Part shown: piece by piece, positions 26,337-34,321 of the stretch | Layout: every line of letters begins with the position of its first letter | Numbering within the stretch: position 1 is the stretch's first letter | Assembly: GCA_002329485.1 (NCBI GenBank) | Contig: DCTZ01000028.1 | Location: forward strand, 10,080-74,079 | DNA: 64,000 bases | Reading direction: 5' to 3' | DNA from: Caryophanales bacterium UBA1427 | GTDB lineage: Bacteria; Bacillota_I; Bacilli_A; ML615J-28; CAG-313 | Made by a program: the position numbers and the translations under genes | Notes under the pieces: model-generated | Database searches by the model: none | The model's input: only the letters and a program-made list of their open reading frames with translations | What the model was told of the DNA's origin: nothing

Positions 26337-26852
26337 TTATTTTTCCGCTAAACCGACTGGTCCTGCTACGGGTGCAGCCGTTTGTACATCTGTTTTTTCT
26401 TTGGGATGATATAAAAGATTGATAAGTCCTGTGACAATGCTCGCAACGGTGAAGCGGACGATTACCAAGAGCCATCCTATCGCGCCGATCGACGCAAACA
26501 GAAGCGTATCTTCGATAATCGCATGGCAAAGGCAGAGAAACACTCCGACCAAAACGACATCCTTTTTGGTCATTTCCTTGTTGGTATAACTGGCAAGGAT
26601 GGCCCCCGCGCCGTAGGTTATACCCAAAAGAATGCCGACCAAAAGCGGTGTCGAGGCTTGAGGGGTAATGCCCAAATGCTTGGTGAAATGGAAAAGTACT
26701 TTGTTGAGCCAGTCCAAGACTTTCAAAGCCTTCAAGATTTCCATGACAATCATAATTACCGCGATTATAATCGCTATCTTTAAAAGCATCCAAAAAAGAC
26801 TTTCTAAAGTCGGCGGAAAAAAGTCGGTAATGAATTTCATTATTTTGTCCAT
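26337..26852 (-). CDS. Gate-domain (nucleoside recognition) membrane protein, second of pair
   Basis: The 171-residue protein has four to five membrane segments and the Gate (nucleoside recognition) core GILLGITYGAGAILASYTN, followed by LCHAIIEDTLLFASIG. Its tail (about 150-171) is soluble and rich in Ala and Pro. The partner gene ends one base before this ATG, with GGAAGG as ribosome site, so the two probably form one complex. Such pairs are poorly studied; some Gate proteins move nucleosides or ions. Placement between the racemase and mesaconase genes suggests transport of a glutamate-related compound, but this is only inference. Confidence 0.8.
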   Translation of the reverse strand: MDKIMKFITDFFPPTLESLFWMLLKIAIIIAVIMIVMEILKALKVLDWLNKVLFHFTKHLGITPQASTPLLVGILLGITYGAGAILASYTNKEMTKKDVVLVGVFLCLCHAIIEDTLLFASIGAIGWLLVIVRFTVASIVTGLINLLYHPKEKTDVQTAAPVAGPVGLAEK

Positions 26853-26853
26853 A

Positions 26854-27291
26854 TCAAGAGACCTTCCACACTAAATTCAGAATAAGGCCGATGAGGGTTG
26901 CGGCGAAAATTCTAATTAGGATTTGCAAATAACGGGGTATTTTTACACTCTTCAAAATCGAAGTTTCCATGACCAGAGAATGCGAAAAGCAAATCATAAA
27001 AGCCAAAGTCGTGATTTGATTTACGCTCAGACTGACAACAATCGTCTCCAGCACCGCCAGCCCCGCATAGATATTAATTCCGTTGGCAACCAAAAAGACC
27101 AAAGCGGTCTCGCCGGGAAGACCGAAGATTTTCATGATTCCTTCAAACCAGGAAGCGATGATATCGAGCAGGCCGGAATAATCAAGCAAAGATACCAACA
27201 AATAGACCGGAATAATTACTTTGAAAATTTTCAAAATCAGTTTCCAGGTTTTTAACAAGCCTTCTTTGGTGGCTTTCCATATTAATGTCAT
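26854..27291 (-). CDS. Gate-domain (nucleoside recognition) membrane protein, first of pair
   Basis: The 145-residue protein has four membrane segments and the Gate motif pattern LVANGINIYAGLAVLETI with FMICFSHSLVMETSILK. The latter mirrors the CHAIIEDTLLF segment of its neighbour, so the two look like diverged halves of one fold. The ATG at 27291 is chosen for AGAGGAC upstream; the racemase stop lies 14 bases before it. It is probably co-transcribed with murI and its partner. Substrate unknown. Confidence 0.8.
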   Translation of the reverse strand: MTLIWKATKEGLLKTWKLILKIFKVIIPVYLLVSLLDYSGLLDIIASWFEGIMKIFGLPGETALVFLVANGINIYAGLAVLETIVVSLSVNQITTLAFMICFSHSLVMETSILKSVKIPRYLQILIRIFAATLIGLILNLVWKVS

Positions 27292-27305
27292 AATTTTGTC
27301 CTCTT

Positions 27306-28076
27306 TTACAATTCCTGTATCGGTTGATGCGGGATCGTGAACCATTTGATTTTTGCTTCGAAATCGTTTCTTTTTCCGGTGGTATAGATTTCGACAGAAC
27401 CTTTCGCAACATTATCTTTAGATAATTGTAGCACATTTTCCAAAATAATGCTTGTCGGGTAACCACATTCCACATATGTGACATCGGGCAAAACTTTCTT
27501 CATCTGAAATTCCAACAAACCGAAATGCGTGCAACCGTGGATAACCGTATCGATTCCTTTGTTTTGTAACGGCGCTAGTTTTTCCGTTACGGTTTTCAGG
27601 GTCGCTTCGGTATTCATTTCGTTGCTTTCGATGATATCCACGAATTGGCTTGCGGGGACGGGAAATACTTCCATGCCGTTTTCTTCAAGAATCCTTTGGT
27701 ATTTGCCGTTTTTGATGGTGGCATTTGTGGCGAGCACAGCCACTTTTTTGGTTTTTGTCAGCTGGCAGGCCAACCTAGCGGTTGGCTCGATAACACTGAT
27801 TACCGGAATATCGGTAATGTTTTGCAAGGACTGTTTGAACAAAGAAGCGGTATTGCAGGCAATAACGATTGCCTTAACCCCCCGGCTTAACAAGTATTTT
27901 CCGACGGTAAGCACTCTTTGTTCGATTTCTTCTTTGGTTTTGGTACCGTACGGACAGTATCCCTGGTCGGCCACATATATAAAGTTTTCGCCCGGATACA
28001 TTTTTACAAGTTTTTCCAAAACCGTCAATCCCCCTACACCCGAATCAAAAACACCGATTGGTTTTTTATCATTCAT
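27306..28076 (-). CDS. murI: Glutamate racemase
   Basis: MurI interconverts L- and D-glutamate, normally for peptidoglycan. The 256-residue protein has the N-terminal GVFDSGVGGLTVL, the first catalytic Cys in IACNTAS (near residue 73) and the second in IHGCTHFGLLE (near 183). The ATG at 28076 is set by AAAGGAG; in-frame codons further upstream have none. An inverted repeat (28104-28139) lies in its leader. As the first gene of the series that contains pgsB, it may also supply D-glutamate for a gamma-glutamyl polymer, or return D-glutamate to the L-specific mutase pathway. Confidence 0.96.
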   Translation of the reverse strand: MNDKKPIGVFDSGVGGLTVLEKLVKMYPGENFIYVADQGYCPYGTKTKEEIEQRVLTVGKYLLSRGVKAIVIACNTASLFKQSLQNITDIPVISVIEPTARLACQLTKTKKVAVLATNATIKNGKYQRILEENGMEVFPVPASQFVDIIESNEMNTEATLKTVTEKLAPLQNKGIDTVIHGCTHFGLLEFQMKKVLPDVTYVECGYPTSIILENVLQLSKDNVAKGSVEIYTTGKRNDFEAKIKWFTIPHQPIQEL

Positions 28077-28103
28077 AGATATTACTCCTTTAGTGAAAAT
28101 GCC

Positions 28104-28139
28104 ATGCGTAATCCATGTTTTTGCTTCATGATTACGCAT
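28104..28139 (-). repeat. Inverted repeat in the murI leader
   Basis: ATGCGTAATC and GATTACGCAT form a perfect 10-bp palindrome; CATG arms inside extend it with one bulged base around a TTTTTG-type loop. On the minus strand it lies between the surface-lipoprotein-side DNA and the murI ribosome site. TTGACA is located just upstream of it. It could be an operator, an mRNA hairpin or a weak terminator without U-tract. Confidence 0.6.
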
Positions 28140-28176
28140 GACATTGTCAAAGATTTTTAGCTTTTTTTAAGATTTA

Positions 28177-31100
28177 TTAGCTGAGTTTTGAAACGCTTAA
28201 TCCGCTCGGATTGACAAAGCTCAGTTGCCAATATGTTCCTGTTCTGGAATTCAATACCGCATAAATCGTACCGGTATAACCAATTTTCGGATTGTTTGTA
28301 TCCGGTGCGATAAAGGCTTCCGGAAGGTCAAAGTAAGTTTCCCACCAGCCAACGCCTAAGTTTGCATCGTTGACAGTCTTCTTGAAACTGAATGTCTGGC
28401 CTTCGTATTTGGTTCCGTTATTATTGACAGCTTCTTTATTGAAGAGGAATTTGTAGTTTACGGAACTTGGTGTGCTGCTTGATCCCCCGAAGTAGAAAGG
28501 ATCAGATTCGGTTCCTACGAATTTGATTAACACGCCGAATTGTGGGTTTTGGGCAAAGGCAATCATATCTTCGTTACTGTCGATAACGATTGCTTTGGAA
28601 GTATCCCAGGTTATTTCGTTACCGGTCGATACAGTGGAAATTACTGTACTTGCGGTTGCAAGAAGCGATATACGACCAAAGTCTCCAACCGTATAGGTTA
28701 CATCGACCAAAGTAATTTCGTCACCGATGGCAAGTTTTCGGCCGTCTTTGTCTTTAAAGTCCGGGTAAGCTGCGCTGTTTGGCGTATTTTCCATTCCGTC
28801 GACAAGGATTATGTCTTTGGTTGTTTTATCCATGAGGATAATACCCCTTAGAGTGCCGGAAGTAGTACCGTCGGATTGGAAACCTACAACTAAGCCCCGA
28901 ACAGGCATTTCGACTCCCGAGACGCCGTTTGCCAAAACTTCGCCGACAGTCAATGGTTCGGCTGGAGGAGGAGCCATTACGGTTACCGTTAAGTCGGTTG
29001 AGTATTCTACTCCTTCAAACACATATGTAGCCGTTAGGGTTACTTGGGTGTTTGTTGTGACTTTTGCGACAGTCATCGTTTCAATATTGATAATACTTGG
29101 GTTGCTTGATGTCCAGGTAATCTGAGGAGTGTGACGTGTATTAAGAGGTAAAGTAAACGGTCCTTCTTCAAAGGCATCAGGAACTTTTGCGTCAAGTGCT
29201 GCTTCGAATTGTTCCGGAGTATAAACTCTGCGGATTGTAGATTCTTCAACCGCTACAATACTCATTTGATAGTATGTTCCGGTCATCGCGCAAACTACCG
29301 CGTAGATTTCGCCTTCGCAAGGAATGGCAGGAATTGTAGTTGATGGTCCGATAAAAGGTTTTTCAATATCGAAGATATCAAACCACCAATTGGCGCCTGC
29401 ATTCGGAATATTTACATCGGTTTTGAAAGAGAAGATTAAACCATTATATTTGGTTCCGTTGTTGTCGGTTGCTAATTTCAAGAATACTTTAACATTGAAT
29501 GGAGCAGAATTTGAAGAACCTCCAATGTAAACCGGAGTTTCTTTTGTTCCGACAAACTTGATAAGTTTTCCGTATTGTAAGTTGTCGGCTAAAGATTGCA
29601 AGTCATCGGTAGAATCAATAACAAGAGCATTTTCAAAGTCAAAGTGAATTTCTCCGACCGTGCTTTCATAGTGAACACTGGATCCGACGATATTCAAATC
29701 AATGTGTTTTCTGCCGGTTTGAGGAGCACCTGATGAACCTATTCCTGCAGCATTATGTAAGTACTTACCCACAAGAATTATTTCATCGCCGATGGCAAGG
29801 GCATGGCCTTGGCTGTCCAAATATGCACCGTAGGCACTGCCCGGATACATATTTTTCATACCGTTGACCAGAAGCATTTCGCCGGTTTCGTTATCGATTA
29901 AAATTATTCCGTCAGTTACCGCACTATTATTTCCGTCCGAAGAATAACCGGCGATTACGCCTTTGACTTTAACGATGTCGCCGTCGTTCATGGTTGCCAA
30001 TACTTGCGAAACGGTTAAAACGACTTGGGCGCGAACCACGACTTTGTAAGTGCTTTGATATTCGACGCCGTCATAGGTGTAGGTAGCGGTTAATGTTACT
30101 TCGGTGTTTTCTTCGACTGGATAAACTGTTCCGGTGACTGGATCAACAACTTCCGGATGTGAAGAAGTCCAAACGACATCACCGGTTACTAATTCGTGAG
30201 TAGTCGGAAGGACAATTGCTCCTTCTTCGATACTATCCGGAATGTTTTGACCGAGTTCGTTCTCAATGGTCAATTGTTTGGAGAATTGCCAGCAACCCCA
30301 ATCAGGAATAACGAATGCCAAATAAGAATCGGAAACATACATGGCATATGCGTAAATTGTTCCTTGCAATTGGATGGCCGGTTGGTTGACAAACGGAATG
30401 TCAAAAACCTTGTACCAATTTTCGGAACCCAAACTTTCGTTTTGGGCGGCAATCAAGAAAGCGTAGTTGATTCTTGATCCGACCGGTCCGTGACCTGCAT
30501 TCGGGCTTGTTTCGTCATATCCCAAACGTACCCAGTTGGTATCGGCAGGAGTTGAGGAAGTCGAGAAATTAACGAATGGATTTTCGAATTTGACAAGTTT
30601 GTTGAGATGAGGATAAATATCTTCTCCGAACGCTTCGTAGCTTTCCGCATCCTTCAAAACAAAGGCATTTTCGAAATCGTGTTCGCATTCGTTACCAGAA
30701 GACAGTACTTCCATCTTGGTTACGTTCATAATAGTAGGACGTCCGGTCAAACGATATTTGCCGGTTACAACGATTTCGTCGCCGAGGTGGATGGCTTTGA
30801 ATTCATCACTCGAATTGAGGATGCCTTCGCCGCTGTTGCCGAAGTCAACCGAACAGGTTTCCTTGGTTTCCGGATCCTGAAGGATGAACGAACGAAGCGA
30901 TAAAGATTGGTTCCTTGCGATAGCCACGACAACACCGCGAACAATAACAGTGCTCATATTGACTTCTGGGGTATTTTGGTTGAGGTCGGTTACCGTTCTT
31001 TCGGTGATGGCTTTCGAAGTAATGACATAATCAACGGTCCGTGATTCGGTGCCGTCGGAAATGGTGACTTTAAGAGTTACTTCTTGGTCGGTTTCGCTTA

Positions 31101-31848
31101 AAGTAACCGTAACCTGGCCGTTTTGATTGATTGTCACATAATCGTTAGGAACTACTTCCCAGGAATAAGTGATGAAACTGTTGAGCGAATGTCTGGTAGG
31201 AAGTTCCAAAGCGCCGAAGATTTCTCTCGGAACTCTGGCTTCGATGTCTTGCAATGCTTTTTCGACCACTTCATCAAACGAAAGCGGAGTTTCCGTTATT
31301 GACGAAGCTGTTCCCGCAAACGATACTTGCCATTCGTTTTCCGAAACGCTGTAGTTATGAAGAATGACCGGCAAAGTAACGCGTTTGTCAAGGAAACTTT
31401 GCAATACCGAAACATTGGATTGATCGTAAACTAAAATGGCATTTCCGTCATCGTCGGTCAAAGTGTACATGTTGGCGGTATTCTTTCCGACAGTTGCCAC
31501 AAGTTCAACGTAGGCGCCGTAAACACCGGTTCTTTGGGTTTTGTCTTTCGATTTGATTGCGGTTACGGTGCTGGCGGATTTGGTAATTGGGAGGGAATTG
31601 CTTTTGCTTGCGACTTTAACTTCTTTAACGTTTTTGATTTGAGGGAAGTTTGCAATATAGCTGAATTGCGCTTCGAGTTGGACTTTATCGCCAACTTCGA
31701 CATTCGGTGTCCAGGAACTACCCATGACAACAAAGACACGTCCGAGTTCGGAATCCGCGATATAGAACCCGTTCTTGATTACGCCGTAAACAACGCCTTC
31801 GACTTTAACGTCTTGGTTGTTGGTTGCTTCCTGCAAGACGGGTGGCAA
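28177..31848 (-). CDS. Large modular surface protein, signal peptide out of frame
   Basis: The open frame gives up to 1,223 residues after a TTG at 31848. It is built of modules: OB-fold domains (for example about residues 10-80 and 610-720), bacterial Ig-like domains with LTATYTYDGVEY and LTATYVFEGVEY, and a third domain type ending in a GTIYAV...TGTYYQ motif. Three tandem Ig-OB-third units are visible at 31240-30277, 30276-29250 and 29249-28190. There is no C-terminal anchor, so a lipid anchor would be needed. A good ribosome site and a lipoprotein signal lie at 31954, but that frame has a TAA at codon 6 and is shifted relative to this frame. Either the gene is broken or the sequence has errors. 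Ligand unknown. Confidence 0.75.
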   Translation of the reverse strand: MPPVLQEATNNQDVKVEGVVYGVIKNGFYIADSELGRVFVVMGSSWTPNVEVGDKVQLEAQFSYIANFPQIKNVKEVKVASKSNSLPITKSASTVTAIKSKDKTQRTGVYGAYVELVATVGKNTANMYTLTDDDGNAILVYDQSNVSVLQSFLDKRVTLPVILHNYSVSENEWQVSFAGTASSITETPLSFDEVVEKALQDIEARVPREIFGALELPTRHSLNSFITYSWEVVPNDYVTINQNGQVTVTLSETDQEVTLKVTISDGTESRTVDYVITSKAITERTVTDLNQNTPEVNMSTVIVRGVVVAIARNQSLSLRSFILQDPETKETCSVDFGNSGEGILNSSDEFKAIHLGDEIVVTGKYRLTGRPTIMNVTKMEVLSSGNECEHDFENAFVLKDAESYEAFGEDIYPHLNKLVKFENPFVNFSTSSTPADTNWVRLGYDETSPNAGHGPVGSRINYAFLIAAQNESLGSENWYKVFDIPFVNQPAIQLQGTIYAYAMYVSDSYLAFVIPDWGCWQFSKQLTIENELGQNIPDSIEEGAIVLPTTHELVTGDVVWTSSHPEVVDPVTGTVYPVEENTEVTLTATYTYDGVEYQSTYKVVVRAQVVLTVSQVLATMNDGDIVKVKGVIAGYSSDGNNSAVTDGIILIDNETGEMLLVNGMKNMYPGSAYGAYLDSQGHALAIGDEIILVGKYLHNAAGIGSSGAPQTGRKHIDLNIVGSSVHYESTVGEIHFDFENALVIDSTDDLQSLADNLQYGKLIKFVGTKETPVYIGGSSNSAPFNVKVFLKLATDNNGTKYNGLIFSFKTDVNIPNAGANWWFDIFDIEKPFIGPSTTIPAIPCEGEIYAVVCAMTGTYYQMSIVAVEESTIRRVYTPEQFEAALDAKVPDAFEEGPFTLPLNTRHTPQITWTSSNPSIINIETMTVAKVTTNTQVTLTATYVFEGVEYSTDLTVTVMAPPPAEPLTVGEVLANGVSGVEMPVRGLVVGFQSDGTTSGTLRGIILMDKTTKDIILVDGMENTPNSAAYPDFKDKDGRKLAIGDEITLVDVTYTVGDFGRISLLATASTVISTVSTGNEITWDTSKAIVIDSNEDMIAFAQNPQFGVLIKFVGTESDPFYFGGSSSTPSSVNYKFLFNKEAVNNNGTKYEGQTFSFKKTVNDANLGVGWWETYFDLPEAFIAPDTNNPKIGYTGTIYAVLNSRTGTYWQLSFVNPSGLSVSKLS
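28190..31240 (-). repeat. Three tandem Ig-OB-third-domain protein repeats
   Basis: Units of about 1 kb at 31240-30277, 30276-29250 and 29249-28190 encode the same domain order. The last two are most alike: LTVSQVLATM/LTVGEVLANG, LAIGDEIILV/LAIGDEITLV, KLIKFVGT/VLIKFVGT and NNGTKY in both. The first unit is more diverged. Confidence 0.7.
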
Positions 31849-31954
31849 TGGCCGTTGGAGTGAACGGTTCCGGTTTCGGATCTTTTTTACAGCTCCAAAG
31901 ACTGACAGCTACTACCAATACAAAGATTGATAATAATTAACGTTTGATTTTCAT
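31840..31954 (-). pseudogene. Disrupted 5' end of the modular lipoprotein gene
   Basis: AAAAGGAGG stands six bases before an ATG at 31954, but the sixth codon is TAA (31937-31939). Beyond it the same frame encodes LLSIFVLVVAVSLWSC and a Lys/Pro-rich linker (KKDPKPEPFTPT), clearly a lipoprotein signal and tether. Near 31850 the frame must shift by one base to enter the long downstream frame at LPPVLQEA. So one nonsense change and one indel lie within 115 bases. Confidence 0.75.
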
Positions 31955-32000
31955 TTTTCCTCCTTTTAATTATTCATTACCATGCAAATCGGATAGCATG

Positions 32001-32816
32001 TTAATTCCAGATTTTTTGAAAAAAGATATTGAGCAAATCATTTTGTTGTTTCATCCGTTTGGCTAAACCGAGTTGTCGGTTAGTTTCAAAAGTAAACGTA
32101 ATGGCATCATAGGTTTTGCCAAAGTAATGATTAAAGCTTCCTTCCGGAGGATTGGCATCGGTGATAAACGGTGTATCGGACGGATCCAAAGTATCGTTGA
32201 AATCTTCAACCATTTCTAGGGCCAACATGGCGCCTTTTTTGTTGCCGTAGATGATTTCGTCACCGAGCAAAGGGCTTGGATCGGAATAACTTCTTTTTGA
32301 TTCATGCAAATCGATTAAATAAGTCGGAGAAAATTCCGTAACTACCTCTACGATGGCGTAAGCTATCCGTTCCGTGACGGTACCGTCGGCTTTACCCGGG
32401 AATTCCCGGTTAAGGTCGGTATATTTGACGTTGTTGTACATACCGTTGTTGGTGCTTCCCGGATAACGCTGTTCCAACTGGGTGGCAAGGATATTGGCCC
32501 GCGGAATAATCATGATTTCACCTTTGAAGTCCTTGCGTTCCACCAAGGCATCGGCTACCATCCAGCCGGCGATTTCGTCGCCGTGTATTCCGCCGACGAT
32601 AACGACTTTCGGACCAGGAAGATTGCTCTTGAAGTAATATACTTCGGTTTCGTATATGGTACCGGTCAAAATCTTTTTGCTGGTTCTTTCAACAATGTTT
32701 TCGGGGTCAGGTTCTTGTTGTTCTTTACATGCCGCTAAGGTCGAAGCAAAGATGACAATGCCGATTAATAGGCACAGCCTTTTAAAGAGCCTTGTAAAGA
32801 AACCTTGCTTTGTCAT
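32001..32816 (-). CDS. Zinc carboxypeptidase-like lipoprotein (AstE/AspA family)
   Basis: The 271-residue protein has a lipoprotein signal with lipobox LAAC (Cys near residue 30), so it acts outside the cell. The catalytic domain matches the succinylglutamate desuccinylase/aspartoacylase branch of M14 metal hydrolases. Zinc ligands are His and Glu in GGIHGDEIAGW and the His in LIDLHESK; the catalytic Glu is likely in FTFETNRQ. These enzymes free glutamate or aspartate from N-acyl forms, or cleave peptides. Its gene is downstream of the methylaspartate operon and 11 bases after a small lipoprotein gene, with a weak ribosome site, which suggests coupled translation. Supplying glutamate from outside is a reasonable inference. 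Confidence 0.83.
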   Translation of the reverse strand: MTKQGFFTRLFKRLCLLIGIVIFASTLAACKEQQEPDPENIVERTSKKILTGTIYETEVYYFKSNLPGPKVVIVGGIHGDEIAGWMVADALVERKDFKGEIMIIPRANILATQLEQRYPGSTNNGMYNNVKYTDLNREFPGKADGTVTERIAYAIVEVVTEFSPTYLIDLHESKRSYSDPSPLLGDEIIYGNKKGAMLALEMVEDFNDTLDPSDTPFITDANPPEGSFNHYFGKTYDAITFTFETNRQLGLAKRMKQQNDLLNIFFQKIWN

Positions 32817-32827
32817 AGAAAATCATC

Positions 32828-33040
32828 TTATTCGAATAATTTTGCGAAAGCAGGAACCATTTTGGTTGCTTTGGAGAATAAATACAACGGGATGTTGTTG
32901 TTTTTGCTGAAGTTGGTAAAGAGGTTGTCCTGATCGCCGCCCTTATCGTCGCCGCCTTTTTTACAGCCGACAATTGTGAAAGCAAGCAAAAGAAGCAAAA
33001 TGACAAAAAATAGTTTACTTTTCTTTAAGCTTAAGTTCAT
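32828..33040 (-). CDS. Small lipoprotein, 70 residues
   Basis: An AAAGGAG site lies six bases before the ATG. The product has a Lys-rich start, a Leu-rich core and the lipobox TIVGC (Cys near residue 26), then a Gly/Asp/Lys-rich linker and a short tail containing NIPLYLFSKATKMVPAFAKLF, which may be amphipathic. I do not recognise the mature peptide. It lies 24 bases after citXG and just before the AstE-type lipoprotein gene, and could be a partner or accessory peptide of that enzyme. Confidence 0.7.
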   Translation of the reverse strand: MNLSLKKSKLFFVILLLLLAFTIVGCKKGGDDKGGDQDNLFTNFSKNNNIPLYLFSKATKMVPAFAKLFE

Positions 33041-33064
33041 GTTTTACTCCTTTACAATTATTTC

Positions 33065-34321
33065 TTAAATTACATAAAAAGTTTGTTGTAACAATTTGAG
33101 GAAAATTGTTACAATTAAAAGATCAGCACTTCCTCCGAAACTGATGTTGTTTTTAACGCAGAGGTCGGTCACTTCGGCAATTCTTTCGAGATCGTATTCT
33201 TTGATTGAAGCAACCAATTGTTTGAAATACTGATACTTTTCCAAGGAACCGGCACGTTTCAGTAGAACCGTATCTTGGCATTCGCCGATAATTTTAATCA
33301 GCAACATCATTAACGAAGCCGGCTCAAGGGATACTTGCTCGGTAAGGTTTTTTTGCACCAACAAGTACCCCTGAGACGCTTCATATCTTGCACCGCCGAT
33401 GCCGTACTTTTGATATGCATGCATTCCAAAGGACTCGGGGGGTATCGAGAGTTCCTGCATCAAATCAACCGTCATGGCTTTGACGGCGGAGAAGATCGAA
33501 GAAAAAGGTAGATGGTGGCCAAGGACATAACCGCTTGAGGCAAGGGTCAGTCCGAGGGAAAAGATTAAACCTTTGTAGGCATTAATGTTTCCGGTGGCCT
33601 GCAACATGGATTGTTCCGAGCTTTTGCCGATTTCCCGGCATTCTTTAAAGAGTTTGGGCAAATCGGTTTCGTTCAACCCTTTGAAGAACATATCGACCAA
33701 AGGAGGAATAATCGCATCCTGAGCCTTAATCATGAGATTGTAATCCATATCGGGATGGCTTCCCCGACTGTAAGGGGTAACCAGACCGAACTTGGGATGA
33801 AGGTTTAGCTCCAGCATCAAGCTTTGTTTGACCAATTTGAAAAGTGTTTCTTTGATTACCGAATAAACGTTTTTTTCGATTGCGTTTAGCAGTTCCAAAT
33901 AAGAGTGTGCTTGGTTTCTTCCGCAAACAAAGGCGGGATTATCGCATAAATAACATTTTCGTAAATTATTTCTGGTTTTACTTTTATATGACTTCTGATA
34001 TACATCGATATCGACGAAGCGGCCGAGCGGGGTGGTTTCTTCGATTTTGGTCATTCGGGTTTTCCAATCAGTTTCCGGATCCACCCGATAGATATAGGCA
34101 GGACCGTCGTATCCGTCGATTATCAGAGGTTTTGTGTTCAGTAAGCGATTAAGCAGTGCACCGTAATACCGAACCAAAAGATAACTGACCGGAAGGCGTT
34201 TTTCGGGACCCGGGATATTGGCTTTCAGAACCACGGCGCCGAATCCGTCATCGATGATTGTTTTAACAGTTTCGCTGCGCTTTTCCCGGTCTTCCAAAAT
34301 AAGTTTACTGATTGATTTCAT
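33065..34321 (-). CDS. citXG: CitX-CitG fusion: citrate/citramalate lyase prosthetic-group synthesis
   Basis: The 418-residue protein joins two maturation enzymes of citrate-lyase-type ACP subunits. The N-terminal CitX part (about 1-170), holo-ACP synthase, contains PLGRFVDIDVY and the Cys-rich block LRKCYLCDNPAFVCGRNQAHSY. The C-terminal CitG part (about 175-418), triphosphoribosyl-dephospho-CoA synthase, contains LVTPYSRGSHPDMDYNLM and GGARYEASQGY. Fusion of the two is known in several anaerobes. The ATG at 34321 overlaps the end of citC by 17 bases. It modifies CitD, the small acyl carrier subunit encoded in the same operon. Confidence 0.93.
   Translation of the reverse strand: MKSISKLILEDREKRSETVKTIIDDGFGAVVLKANIPGPEKRLPVSYLLVRYYGALLNRLLNTKPLIIDGYDGPAYIYRVDPETDWKTRMTKIEETTPLGRFVDIDVYQKSYKSKTRNNLRKCYLCDNPAFVCGRNQAHSYLELLNAIEKNVYSVIKETLFKLVKQSLMLELNLHPKFGLVTPYSRGSHPDMDYNLMIKAQDAIIPPLVDMFFKGLNETDLPKLFKECREIGKSSEQSMLQATGNINAYKGLIFSLGLTLASSGYVLGHHLPFSSIFSAVKAMTVDLMQELSIPPESFGMHAYQKYGIGGARYEASQGYLLVQKNLTEQVSLEPASLMMLLIKIIGECQDTVLLKRAGSLEKYQYFKQLVASIKEYDLERIAEVTDLCVKNNISFGGSADLLIVTIFLKLLQQTFYVI

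Noticed and set aside
27529..28131. Plus-strand 200-codon frame opposite glutamate racemase
   Set aside because: Antisense to conserved MurI motifs, no start signal; chance open frame.
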